Below, in pieces: positions 8,599 through 16,632 of a stretch of 32,351 nt of DNA (positions within the stretch are counted from its first letter, which is position 1; every line of letters begins with the position of its first letter). Location of the stretch: the NCBI GenBank assembly GCA_905198865.1, contig CAJKEB010000018.1, forward strand, positions 1 through 32,351. The letters are read 5' to 3'. The stretch is from an uncultured Eubacteriales bacterium. Lineage in GTDB: Bacteria > Bacillota > Clostridia > Monoglobales > Monoglobaceae. The notes under the pieces were generated by a model. The model was not told where the DNA came from and searched no databases. It saw only the letters and a list, made by a program, of their open reading frames with translations. Made by a program: the position numbers and the translations under genes.

Positions 8599-10032
8599 AT
8601 GAGTAAGATATTTATGGTTTCTTCGGAAGTTGCTCCGTTTGCAAAGACAGGCGGATTGGGCGATGTTGTAGGTTCTCTGCCTTCTGCACTTGCTGACATC
8701 GGCGACGACGTCAGAGTTGTAATGCCGAAGTACGGCTGTATTCCTCATGAATACTTAGAACAGATGGAGTTTAAGTTCTTCATCTATATACCTCTCGGCT
8801 GGAGAAGAAAGTATTGCGGAGTGTTTGAACTGGTAAAGGACAATGTAACGTTTTATTTTATAGATAACGAGTACTATTTTGGCGACCCGTATCTCTATAA
8901 ATGGAATGACCTTGAAAGATTTGCTTTCTTCGACAAAGCTGCGCTTGAGATATTGAAGCATCTCGACTGGAAGCCGGACGTAATTCACTGCCACGACTGG
9001 CAGACCGGTATGGTTCCGGTTATACTCAATGCTTATTATGTCAGAGACGAATTCTATCAGGGCATCAAGACTGTGTTCACAATTCACAATCTCCGTTACC
9101 AGGGTATATATTCGATTGACATAGTTGCAGATTTCTTCTCGCTCGGCAGAGAATATTTCAGCTCGGATAAGCTCGAATTCCACGGCTGTGCAAATCTGCT
9201 TAAGGGCGGTATAGTATATTCAGACTATGTTTCAACCGTAAGCCCGACATATGCTGAAGAAATCAAAACACCTATGGGTGGTGAGAAGCTGGACGGCTTG
9301 CTCAGTGCAAGATCCCAGTCGCTGTTTGGTATCCTTAACGGTATTGATTATAAGACGTACAATCCAAAGACGGACAAGTATCTCTATGAGAATTACGATA
9401 TAAAGACCGTACTCGAAAAGAAGAAGATAAACAAGATGAAGCTTCAGGAACAGCTTGGCCTTGTTGTTGACGGCGAGAAGGTAATGATTGGTATTATATC
9501 CCGCCTTGTTGACCAGAAGGGCTTTGACATAATCGCTGAGGCAATGTGCGAACTTATGAACATGGACATACAGCTTGTTGTTGTCGGAACCGGCGAAGCC
9601 AAGTATGAGAACCTGTTCAGACATAATGCGTGGTGCAACCCGCACAAGATGTCAGCTAACATAATGTTCAGCAACGATTTGGCGCATAAGGTATACGCTG
9701 CATGTGATTTGTTCCTTATGCCGTCAATGTTTGAGCCGTGCGGCTTGAGCCAGATTATTTCGCTGGCTTACGGTACTATTCCGATCGTTCGTGAGACCGG
9801 CGGTCTTAAAGACTCAATCCGTCCGTATAATGAATTTACCGGCGAAGGCAACGGCTTCAGCTTCTATCCGTACAGCGCGCATGATATGATGCATACTGTA
9901 AGATATGCAATCCAGATATTCAGCGACAAAAAGGCGTGGAATACGCTTGTAAAGCGTGCAATGAAAGAGGACTTCTCGTGGAAGGAATCCGCAAAGAAGT
10001 ATCAGCAGATGTACGACCAGCTTTTAGGCTGA
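8599..10032 (+). CDS. glgA: Glycogen synthase GlgA
   Basis: Transfers glucose from ADP-glucose to the non-reducing end of glycogen; GT5 family, cytoplasmic. The open frame runs back to 8527, but those first codons lie inside the repeat. The ATG at 8599 gives a 477-aa product whose N-terminus matches the family: substrate-binding KTGGLGDV from Lys16. An ATG at 8587 is a possible alternative, closer to GAGGAAAGG. Other motifs are HCHDWQTG, GILNGIDY, ISRLVDQKG and FEPCGLSQ with the catalytic-site Glu379. It is last in the glg operon; the strong terminator at 10069-10098 follows. Confidence 0.96.
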   Translation: MSKIFMVSSEVAPFAKTGGLGDVVGSLPSALADIGDDVRVVMPKYGCIPHEYLEQMEFKFFIYIPLGWRRKYCGVFELVKDNVTFYFIDNEYYFGDPYLYKWNDLERFAFFDKAALEILKHLDWKPDVIHCHDWQTGMVPVILNAYYVRDEFYQGIKTVFTIHNLRYQGIYSIDIVADFFSLGREYFSSDKLEFHGCANLLKGGIVYSDYVSTVSPTYAEEIKTPMGGEKLDGLLSARSQSLFGILNGIDYKTYNPKTDKYLYENYDIKTVLEKKKINKMKLQEQLGLVVDGEKVMIGIISRLVDQKGFDIIAEAMCELMNMDIQLVVVGTGEAKYENLFRHNAWCNPHKMSANIMFSNDLAHKVYAACDLFLMPSMFEPCGLSQIISLAYGTIPIVRETGGLKDSIRPYNEFTGEGNGFSFYPYSAHDMMHTVRYAIQIFSDKKAWNTLVKRAMKEDFSWKESAKKYQQMYDQLLG

Positions 10033-10068
10033 TTGGTCAGTTAATGCAACAAACAGCAAACAACAAAC

Positions 10069-10098
10069 AAACTTCCCCCCACGAACGGGGGGGAGTTT
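10069..10098 (+). terminator. Intrinsic terminator of the glg operon
   Basis: A 12-bp stem (10069-10080 with 10087-10098, including one G-U pair) closes a 6-nt loop and runs into TTTTATTTTATTT. It may also work in reverse for the convergent hydrolase gene, because the opposite strand continues T-rich. Confidence 0.85.
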
Positions 10099-10102
10099 TA
10101 TT

Positions 10103-11059
10103 TTATTTATCAGAATTGAACTGTTCTTTAATCGTTTTAAATATTTCTATATTCTTCAAAATATCTTTATACACTGTCATTCGGTCGGTTTCATTCAGGA
10201 TTGCATGGCGCATGCCGTTATAGATTTTGTGACCGACATAATAATATCCTGCCGCCTGCTGTTTTGCCACAGATTCGAGCAGTTTCTTTCGGCTGATCAT
10301 ACAGGCGTCATCGCTGCCGGATAAAAACATAATGGGCAAATACGGATTTTGCGCCGTTTTTATATTATCGACATAGGTTTTGTTCATCAACTCAAGTAAG
10401 CACTGGTAGCCGTTTATGGTAAACGAGAACCCGCATTTCGGATCCTCTGAAAAGGCCTTGACCACACTTACATCACTGCATGTCCAGGCATTTTTTTGAT
10501 TTTCGTTCTTAAAGTGCGAGTTAAATCTGCCGGAAAACAAATCGTTTATCATCTTTCCGCGGTAACTGTCACCGCGGAGCTTTGCATATCTTTTAAGCAC
10601 AGGCGCGATAACGCCTGTCCCGTCGTTGGGGCTCGGCGAGCCGCAGAGGAATACTCCGCAGGGCAGCTTGTCGTATTTTTTCAGATAAACTCGGGTAATC
10701 AGAGTTCCCATACTGTGTGCAATTATAAAAAGCGGAAGGTCGGGATAAAGATTTTTGATATACTTTGAAATTTGCGCCATGTCCTCAACAACAGCGTCTG
10801 AGCCGTGTTCATAAAAATATCCGAGGTCATCATCCTTTTTCACGCTTTCCCCGTGACCTCTGTGATCATGAATGATACAAACAAAGCCGTGAGAAGTAAA
10901 AAAGTCAATGGTCTTAAGATAGCGTTCCTTTCGTTCTGTCATTCCGTGTGAAAACTGAATTACTCCCTTCAAGCCGTTTGTGTCATCAGGGGTTGCGAGA
11001 AGAACTCCCAGCATAAGCGAATCAAAAGAAGAAATCAGTTTAAACAATTTTGTTTTCAA
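10103..11059 (-). CDS. Alpha/beta hydrolase (monoglyceride lipase / lysophospholipase-like)
   Basis: A serine hydrolase of the Hydrolase_4 type, 318 aa, probably cytoplasmic since no signal peptide is seen. Visible: an oxyanion-side SHGM (37-40), DHRGHGES (65-72) typical of the lysophospholipase group, nucleophile elbow AHSMG with Ser116, a later GSDD acid region and MRHAILNE carrying the catalytic His. The elbow has Ala where Gly is usual, which is tolerated in this family. The start is TTG at 11057-11059, supported by GGGAGGTG a few bases upstream. MATE lies 103 bp upstream on the same strand, so cotranscription is possible. The natural substrate (acylglycerol, lysophospholipid or other ester) is not predictable. 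Confidence 0.85.
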   Translation of the reverse strand: MKTKLFKLISSFDSLMLGVLLATPDDTNGLKGVIQFSHGMTERKERYLKTIDFFTSHGFVCIIHDHRGHGESVKKDDDLGYFYEHGSDAVVEDMAQISKYIKNLYPDLPLFIIAHSMGTLITRVYLKKYDKLPCGVFLCGSPSPNDGTGVIAPVLKRYAKLRGDSYRGKMINDLFSGRFNSHFKNENQKNAWTCSDVSVVKAFSEDPKCGFSFTINGYQCLLELMNKTYVDNIKTAQNPYLPIMFLSGSDDACMISRKKLLESVAKQQAAGYYYVGHKIYNGMRHAILNETDRMTVYKDILKNIEIFKTIKEQFNSDK

Positions 11060-11162
11060 TCAAAGCACCTCCCGTATAACTAATTTCACACAAATAACTG
11101 TTTAATGTAAAATATGTTAATGGTAATATATGTTGTTTTTGAAAAACTATGCGGCAGAATAA

Positions 11163-12524
11163 TTACAGCCTGCGGTAGACAGTAAAAAGCATAGTAATAA
11201 AAGCGGCTAAACCGCCGATCAGGTTTGAAATCGGTTCTGCCCAGAAAACTCCGTCAATTTGCGGATTCCAGACGAGCGGCAGAAGCATGGTCAGCGGCAC
11301 GACAATTATTATTTTCCGAAACAGTGAGAAAAATACGGCTTGCTTTGGTTTGTCCAGAGCGGTAAAAACCGTTTGACCTGAGAATTGCAGCGCCATAAAT
11401 ACAAACCCGAAGAAATAAATATGAAGCGCAGGGACGCCGTATGTATAAAGTTCAGGACTGGCAGTAAAAATCCCGATGAAGAACCTCGGAAAAATCGAAA
11501 CAGCCAGCCACGCCAGAGCCGTGTATGTTATAAGTATCAGCGACATGTATTTTATGCCGTTCTTTACGCGTGTGTTTTGTCCTGCACCGTAGTTATACCC
11601 GAGCACAGGCTGCGCTCCCTGAGAAAAACCGAGAGCCGGAAGAGATATTATATCACGGACAGAATTTATTATTGTCATTACCCCGATATAAATATCACTG
11701 CTGTAGGTCTTGAGCGTAACATTGCAGACCATCTGAACCGCAGCGTTGGTTGCCATCATGGTAAACCCCGCAAGACCGAGCGAGGCAATCTTTTTTATTC
11801 TTTTAAATTCAGGCTTTAACATGTATTTCAGCTTTATAGTATAATCAGCGTTTCGTCCGGTAAGGAAACAGACAGTCCAAAGCGCCGACGCAAACTGTGA
11901 AATTACAGTCGCAACGGCTGCGCCTGAAACGCCCATGTTCATTCCGAAAATAAGAATAGGGTCAAGGATAATATTTATTACTGCGCCTATCGCTATAGTA
12001 AGCATTCCCGTTTTTCCGTAACCCTGCGCATTGATTATGCTGTTAAGCCCGAGTGCCGTCATTGGAAATACTGCGCCTGCCAGATAGATTGTCAGGTAAG
12101 AATCGGCATAAGAAAATGTCGCAGAGCTTGCGCCGAGCAAGTTCAGCACAGGAGACTTAAAAACCAACCCAAGTATGGTTATACCTGCTCCGAGTGCCGC
12201 AAGCATTATTGCCGCAGTACCTATGAGCTTTTCAGCTTCTTCGCCGTTCTTTCGTCCGCGCTCTATTGATATCAGCGGCGCAGCTCCTGAACCGACCAGG
12301 TTCGCAAAAGCCATGACGACAGATATAACAGGCAGACAAATACCGACTCCTGTCAGAGCGTCGGTTGTTTCCGCGCCCCCTATTCTGCCGATGAATATGC
12401 GGTCTACTATGTTATAGAGTAAAGTAATAAGCTGTGCTACGGTCATAGGTACAGCGAGTCTTAAGATATGCTTTAAGATATTGCCAATTGAAAAGTCGTT
12501 GACATTTTTTGCAGACGTTTTCAC
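11163..12524 (-). CDS. MATE family efflux transporter
   Basis: A 453-aa multidrug and toxin extrusion type exporter: about 12 hydrophobic helices in two repeated halves across the membrane, normal length for the family. The N-terminal helix region (VAQLITLLYNIVDRIFIGRI) and GFSQGAQPVLGYNYGA around the middle are typical MATE signatures. Members use Na+ or H+ gradients to export cationic compounds; the substrate here is unknown. The start is GTG at 12522-12524 with GAGGAT 6 nt upstream. A terminator for the previous operon lies just upstream at 12574-12600, so it is likely transcribed separately, possibly with the hydrolase downstream. Confidence 0.92.
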   Translation of the reverse strand: MKTSAKNVNDFSIGNILKHILRLAVPMTVAQLITLLYNIVDRIFIGRIGGAETTDALTGVGICLPVISVVMAFANLVGSGAAPLISIERGRKNGEEAEKLIGTAAIMLAALGAGITILGLVFKSPVLNLLGASSATFSYADSYLTIYLAGAVFPMTALGLNSIINAQGYGKTGMLTIAIGAVINIILDPILIFGMNMGVSGAAVATVISQFASALWTVCFLTGRNADYTIKLKYMLKPEFKRIKKIASLGLAGFTMMATNAAVQMVCNVTLKTYSSDIYIGVMTIINSVRDIISLPALGFSQGAQPVLGYNYGAGQNTRVKNGIKYMSLILITYTALAWLAVSIFPRFFIGIFTASPELYTYGVPALHIYFFGFVFMALQFSGQTVFTALDKPKQAVFFSLFRKIIIVVPLTMLLPLVWNPQIDGVFWAEPISNLIGGLAAFITMLFTVYRRL

Positions 12525-12573
12525 GCTTATCCTCGCTCTCCCTTCAACCGCTGCTTATCTTATTTATATTCAA

Positions 12574-12600
12574 AAAAGAGGTCTTTCAATAACCTCTTTT
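12574..12600 (-). terminator. Terminator of the three-gene operon
   Basis: A 9-bp stem (12574-12582 and 12592-12600) with a 9-nt loop. Read on the minus strand it is followed by TTTTTTG, a good intrinsic terminator placed 32 nt beyond the end of the 12632-13414 gene. Confidence 0.75.
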
Positions 12601-12631
12601 CTTTTATATCAGATGATGTTATATTATAAAA

Positions 12632-13414
12632 TCAAATGTCATTGAAACGCTGTTCAAGCTTCGGATAAACCTTTTCTTCAATAAATATATACCAGTCAAG
12701 CAGGTTTTTAGTTTCAAAGTAGTACTTTTCAACATCGGCGTCGATATAAAAATCATGCGTGTCCGACTTGCGGTTTCTGATTTCAGATATCTCCTGGTTT
12801 ATCTGAATAAGCTCAAGTCTGACGGTGTTATAATCATCCCATACCGATGCGATTTGCGGATATGTAAACCCGTTTAAGCATTCTGCAATCTTTTTCCTGA
12901 GCAGAATTGAAAGGAAATCGGCGGTATCAAAGAAAGCTTTACATTCACTTGCCAAAGCCTTCCTGAGATTATCCTTGACATATGCGTCGTTTGAGGTTGC
13001 GATTCCATTTCTTACCATGTAATCATTGGCGCATACATGAATAACATTCTCATACGCGTCCTTAAGACTGTTGATAGGAAGATAGAACGTTTTCAGCTCC
13101 GAGCCGTATTCCTCAGCAAGGATATAAAGCTCCTTAGTCTTAAGATGCACATAGAAAATGCGCTCCCAGTATTCGTCCGCAGTCATATCTTCTTTTCTGT
13201 ATGAGTTTATGCTGTCAAATATCGCCTTGTTTGAGGCGTCAATACTTTCCTTGTCAATATAGGAATCCTCACGTTTTGAGCCGTCGTCAAGCGTGCGGCG
13301 CTTTTTTATTTCCTTTGTTTCGGTTTTTGTATCTGTATTTGTTTTTGAATCCTTCACAGTCGGCATAACATTTGTCGACTGTGCTTCGTTGTTTATATCG
13401 CTTTTTTTACTCAT
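12632..13414 (-). CDS. Hypothetical soluble protein of an unknown three-gene operon
   Basis: I do not recognise this 260-aa protein. The first 50 residues are low-complexity and charged (Lys, Asp, Thr, Asn), so probably disordered. The rest (about 55-260) is predicted mostly helical by composition, with many Tyr, Glu and Lys and no membrane segment or signal peptide. No enzyme motif is visible. Its ATG overlaps the previous stop by 4 nt (ATGA), so it is translationally coupled to the small membrane protein upstream, and a terminator follows it. The context suggests a cytoplasmic partner of the two membrane proteins; this is inference. Confidence 0.8.
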   Translation of the reverse strand: MSKKSDINNEAQSTNVMPTVKDSKTNTDTKTETKEIKKRRTLDDGSKREDSYIDKESIDASNKAIFDSINSYRKEDMTADEYWERIFYVHLKTKELYILAEEYGSELKTFYLPINSLKDAYENVIHVCANDYMVRNGIATSNDAYVKDNLRKALASECKAFFDTADFLSILLRKKIAECLNGFTYPQIASVWDDYNTVRLELIQINQEISEIRNRKSDTHDFYIDADVEKYYFETKNLLDWYIFIEEKVYPKLEQRFNDI

Positions 13415-13716
13415 GCGTTATACCTGCCCTTCGGTAATCTATTGGGAGAGGCTTTTCTGCTTAAAGCCTCCAAATCGCCTTTTGAATAAAACAAACCGGC
13501 GGCGAGTCTTGCGTCTGAAGTTGAACGGTTATACATCTCCTCATACTTCTTGACGGATTTTTTAGAAAACTTGTTAATACTATACGGAAAGTCTGCGTCA
13601 AGCAGCCGGGTTGATAAGCGCGCTTCCTTGATTTGGTATGATATGTAAGTTATACACAGCAAAATACTTAATCCGGTAATCAGCGCAGAAATCAGCAAAA
13701 AAGAAAACCCGTTCAT
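13411..13716 (-). CDS. Small single-pass membrane protein of unknown function
   Basis: Unrecognised, about 101 aa. The open frame extends to 13815, but I place the start at ATG 13716 (MNGFSF...). It overlaps the previous stop as ATGA and has AAGGAG about 9 nt upstream, and the extra upstream residues overlap the preceding gene. It has one N-terminal hydrophobic helix (about residues 4-26) followed by a basic, Ser/Arg-rich region likely in the cytoplasm, including a YSKGDLEALSRKA segment. It ends in an ATGA overlap with the next gene. Middle member of a coupled operon. Confidence 0.75.
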   Translation of the reverse strand: MNGFSFLLISALITGLSILLCITYISYQIKEARLSTRLLDADFPYSINKFSKKSVKKYEEMYNRSTSDARLAAGLFYSKGDLEALSRKASPNRLPKGRYNA

Positions 13717-14195
13717 ATATTCTTCGCTCCTTCCCTGACCCTGAAACTGACAGATATAAACAGCACAAGAGCCAAAAGAATCGAAACAATCAATGCCCAT
13801 GTATTGATTGTGCATACGGCTTCTCCGAAAATATAAGGATCCCCCTCAAGCATGAGGTAGCCCATCATAGCGAAAAATATGCCAATAACCTGAAGCACTG
13901 CAATTAAATAAACAAATACAGAGCCACGCTTTCCGAATAAAATGGCAATTCCAACGGCAACAACCGATATGGCAACAATTAAATACAGCACGTCATTATC
14001 GCCCATTACCATCTGCCAGTATCCTGCATCCACTGCAGTGGCGACTTTGGTAAACATAGGCCTCAGTACAAGCGGGAAAAATGAAAATACAGCGCTGACA
14101 AGCCAAACCGCAAGCATACCAAAGAATCTGTGATAGTCAAAATAGAGCTTGTTGCTGACCATGCGGCGTGCAATCTCGTCCTGATAGTTGACCAA
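13713..14195 (-). CDS. Four-helix membrane protein of unknown function
   Basis: Unrecognised, 160 aa. Four hydrophobic segments are visible (about residues 24-46, 68-88, 92-116 and 131-152) with a polar, basic N-terminus (MVNYQDEIARR), so it is an integral membrane protein. The start is TTG at 14193-14195 with a strong AGGAGGGG 6-7 nt upstream. It is first in the three-gene operon and its stop overlaps the next start (ATGA). A promoter-like sequence lies at 14296-14324. No transport or enzymatic motif is seen. Confidence 0.8.
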   Translation of the reverse strand: MVNYQDEIARRMVSNKLYFDYHRFFGMLAVWLVSAVFSFFPLVLRPMFTKVATAVDAGYWQMVMGDNDVLYLIVAISVVAVGIAILFGKRGSVFVYLIAVLQVIGIFFAMMGYLMLEGDPYIFGEAVCTINTWALIVSILLALVLFISVSFRVREGAKNI

Positions 14196-14295
14196 GAATA
14201 CCCCTCCTAATTACTATAATATAATTGAAGTTTGCTGAAATAAATGCCGCATATCATTCGGCATAATCCCCGAAACTTCGACATTTCACAGCTAC

Positions 14296-14324
14296 AATTT
14301 ATCACAAAACAAGCTCAAAGTCAA
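14296..14324 (-). promoter_or_regulatory. Predicted promoter of the three-gene operon
   Basis: On the minus strand: TTGACT (14324-14319), 17-bp spacer, TAAATT (14301-14296). It would give a leader of about 95 nt before the TTG start at 14195. Confidence 0.45.
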
Positions 14325-14386
14325 TAGTATTTGACAAATAAAAGTCAATCATAAGCCGCCGGGTCAGCATTCTAAAGTGATATCAC

Positions 14387-15034
14387 TTATTCTGCCGATT
14401 TTTGAATTACAAGTTTCTCTTTGTATTCCGTGGCTCCGTCAATAAGCTCTGCCTTTGCGTTTGTCAGTTCGACCATGTCGGCCTTGAACCGCTCAAAATT
14501 CCCAACGGGTATAAAGAGCGAGATTTCCACATTGTCAGTATACGTGACTTCTCCCTCAATAATGTCTCTGTTATGTATTTCGTTCTGAATTTTTCCGAGC
14601 AAGGTATAGTCGCACTTTATTCTCAATTCCCGGCAAAGCAGCATGTCAATCATTTGTGCGGCGAGAACTCCCTGCTTTGCGCTGCGTGAGTATGTGTGTA
14701 CAAGTCCGCCTGTTCCGAGCAGAATTCCACCGAAGTAACGTGTAACGACTACGACTAAGTTAGTGAGACCTTCCTTCTTGAGTATATCCAGAACGGGCAT
14801 GCCTGCCGTACCTGACGGCTCGCCGTCATCACTGTAGCGCATGATATTATTTTCCTCAATGATATAGGCATATACGTTGTGGGTTGCGTCCCAGTATTTT
14901 TGCTTGAGTTCGTTTATGAACTCCACCGCCTCCGCTTCCGTTGCAGCAGGCTTCACTGTCGAAATAAAGCGAGAACGCTTTTCGACCAGTTCAGCACAAG
15001 CCGTATTTTTTACGGTTCTGTAAATCTCTTTCAT
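14387..15034 (-). CDS. YigZ/IMPACT family protein
   Basis: A 215-aa member of the UPF0029/YigZ family, related to eukaryotic IMPACT. The N-terminal domain carries the signature region GEPSGTAGMPVL, then VVVTRYFGGILLGTGGL. The C-terminal part is a ferredoxin-like fold found in YigZ. The biochemical role is not established; IMPACT relatives regulate translation stress signalling and some bacterial members bind nucleic acid. The start is ATG 15034 and the upstream purine tract GGGAGAA is rather distant. A perfect 14-bp palindrome (14375-14388) overlaps the stop codon and might mark transcript end or a binding site. Confidence 0.9.
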   Translation of the reverse strand: MKEIYRTVKNTACAELVEKRSRFISTVKPAATEAEAVEFINELKQKYWDATHNVYAYIIEENNIMRYSDDGEPSGTAGMPVLDILKKEGLTNLVVVVTRYFGGILLGTGGLVHTYSRSAKQGVLAAQMIDMLLCRELRIKCDYTLLGKIQNEIHNRDIIEGEVTYTDNVEISLFIPVGNFERFKADMVELTNAKAELIDGATEYKEKLVIQKSAE

Positions 15035-15074
15035 ATCAGCTTTTTGATTCTCCCATCAAACATACGATACATAT

Positions 15075-15103
15075 ATTATATCATGCACAGCCGTGTTTGG
15101 CAA
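15075..15103 (-). promoter_or_regulatory. Predicted promoter of the YigZ gene
   Basis: On the minus strand: TTGCCA (15103-15098), 17-bp spacer and a perfect TATAAT (15080-15075) with an extended TGA before it. It points to the YigZ start 40 nt downstream. Confidence 0.7.
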
Positions 15104-15193
15104 GAACGAGGCGGATTAATACGGATTAAAATCCGTTTGCATATATATAAAAAAGCTTTGTAAAAAAGATTTAAAAATATTTTCATAAAAACC

Positions 15194-15222
15194 TTGATTT
15201 TTTATCCAAAGTAGTATAAAAT
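15194..15222 (+). promoter_or_regulatory. Predicted promoter of the response regulator gene
   Basis: TTGATT (15194-15199), 17-bp spacer, TAAAAT (15217-15222). The resulting leader would be about 130 nt. The 323-bp gap 15035-15357 holds this and the divergent YigZ promoter; I see no other feature in it. Confidence 0.5.
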
Positions 15223-15357
15223 TAAACCGTATGTAATATAAACTTAATTTTAGACTTAAATCGTCACAGTTGTTTTTAAGATATAGCGAGGTCGGTTTGG
15301 GTTTAACTCGGACTATATTAGATTTAACTATAAAGACTACGGGGGTGCAAAACCGGT

Positions 15358-16050
15358 ATGGGTAAAAAAGTGTTAGTTGTCGATGATGAAAAAAGTATCG
15401 TTGAAATATTAACGTTGAATTTGAAAAATGAGGGTTATACCGTATGCGAGGCTTATGATGGAGAAGAGGCGGTAAAAAAGGCGGAATCCGAGCAGCCGGA
15501 CTTAATTTTGCTCGATGTTATGCTGCCTAATCTGGACGGTTTTTCTGTCTGCAAAAAAATCAGAGAAAAGTCGTCCGTGCCGATTTTGATGATAACCGCA
15601 CGCGAAGAAGAGGTTGATAAGGTTCTCGGCCTTGAACTCGGTGCAGATGATTACATCACAAAGCCGTTCAGCGTGAGAGAGCTTCTGGCAAGGGTTAAGG
15701 CAAATATGAGACGCAGCGACATTGTTCCGCAGCAGGAGGAGGTCGAGAACGACATCGTTGAAATCGGCTGCTTCACACTCGACTGCAACCGTTATGAGCT
15801 TTATAAAAACGGCAAGCTCATTGACCTGACCGTCAGAGAGTTTGAGCTTATAAAATTCCTGTCGGCACAGCCGAACAAGATTTACTCGCGCAAGAGCCTG
15901 CTTGAATATGTGTGGGATTATGAGTATTACGGAGACGTCAGAACTGTTGACGTAACCGTCAGACGTGTCAGAGAGAAGATTGAGGATGACCCTTCACAGC
16001 CTAAGCATATTATGACAAAGCGCGGCGTTGGTTATTATTTTGCAATTTAA
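15358..16050 (+). CDS. OmpR/PhoB-family response regulator, WalR-like
   Basis: A two-component response regulator of 230 aa. The receiver domain (about 3-118) has the acidic pair Asp10-Glu11, phosphoacceptor Asp53 in LLDVMLP, Thr80 and Lys102 in TKPF. The C-terminal winged helix (about 131-230) ends with the typical RTVDVTVRRVREKI and RGVGYYF. Residues such as VVDDEK, ILLDVMLPN and ELGADDYITKPFSVRELLARVKAN closely recall WalR (YycF). In Bacillus and Staphylococcus walR is followed by walK, and rlmH lies further down the same locus. Here no kinase is encoded; rlmH comes next. It probably controls cell-wall genes, but assignment to WalR is inference. Confidence 0.93.
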   Translation: MGKKVLVVDDEKSIVEILTLNLKNEGYTVCEAYDGEEAVKKAESEQPDLILLDVMLPNLDGFSVCKKIREKSSVPILMITAREEEVDKVLGLELGADDYITKPFSVRELLARVKANMRRSDIVPQQEEVENDIVEIGCFTLDCNRYELYKNGKLIDLTVREFELIKFLSAQPNKIYSRKSLLEYVWDYEYYGDVRTVDVTVRRVREKIEDDPSQPKHIMTKRGVGYYFAI

Positions 16051-16084
16051 ATAATGCAGAATAGTCAAATTAATTTGATATTGT

Positions 16085-16105
16085 CGGCAGGGCTTGTCCC
16101 TGCCG
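16085..16105 (+). terminator. Terminator between response regulator gene and rlmH
   Basis: A perfect 8-bp stem (16085-16092 and 16098-16105), 5-nt loop, followed by TTTGCTTTTTGTTT. It lies 35 nt after the regulator stop and before the preferred rlmH start, so rlmH may need its own promoter or read-through. Confidence 0.75.
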
Positions 16106-16149
16106 TTTGCTTTTTGTTTAATTATATATGTATATATGGGAGGAAGGTC

Positions 16150-16632
16150 ATGCTAAGCATATCTGTGATTTGCGTCGGAAGAATTAAAGAAAAGTATTTT
16201 ATCTCTGCGGTTGATGAGTATAAAAAGCGTCTGAGCAGGTTTTGTAAGTTTGAAATTGTTGAGGTCAGGGACGAACCTATACCTGACAATGCTTCGGCGG
16301 CAGAAAAATCAGCGGTGATAGAAAGGGAAGCCGAGCGCATAAAGTCAAAGCTTCCCAAAAGCTCATATATAATACCGCTGTGTATTGAGGGAAAGCAGTA
16401 CACCTCCGAAGAATTCGCAGACAGGCTCAAAACGCTCACAGTGGACGGGGTCAGCCATATCGGTTTTATCATCGGGGGTTCGCTCGGCCTCAGTGACGAG
16501 ATAAAAAGTATGTCATCGCTGAGACTGAGCTTTTCAAAAATGACGTTTCCGCATCAGCTTATGCGTGTTGTTCTCGCTGAACAGGTTTACCGCGCGTTTA
16601 CAATAAACAACGGAATAACCTATCATAAATAA
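16150..16632 (+). CDS. rlmH: 23S rRNA pseudouridine-1915 N3-methyltransferase RlmH
   Basis: A SPOUT-fold methyltransferase that methylates pseudouridine 1915 in helix 69 of 23S rRNA on assembled 70S ribosomes. The open frame begins at 16054, but the ATG at 16150 has an excellent GGAGGAAGG just upstream and gives about 160 aa, the normal length; the upstream codons include the terminator. Seen: N-terminal SVICVGRIKEKYF, SAM-binding IGGSLGLSDE, and the C-terminal MTFPHQLMRVVLAEQVYRA followed by ITYHK, a family hallmark. Its last codons overlap the convergent P-type ATPase gene by 10 nt. Confidence 0.95.
   Translation: MLSISVICVGRIKEKYFISAVDEYKKRLSRFCKFEIVEVRDEPIPDNASAAEKSAVIEREAERIKSKLPKSSYIIPLCIEGKQYTSEEFADRLKTLTVDGVSHIGFIIGGSLGLSDEIKSMSSLRLSFSKMTFPHQLMRVVLAEQVYRAFTINNGITYHK

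Noticed and set aside
13717..13815. Extended start of the single-pass membrane protein
   Set aside because: The extension overlaps the preceding gene; an ATGA start with AAGGAG explains the coding start better.
12632..14195. Toxin-antitoxin or phage-defence module
   Set aside because: No nuclease, kinase, reverse transcriptase or toxin motif is visible, and the proteins are too unlike known small-toxin layouts to support that call.
16054..16149. Longer N-terminus for RlmH from ATG 16054
   Set aside because: It would translate through a terminator hairpin, lacks a binding site, and adds 32 residues absent from the roughly 159-aa family.
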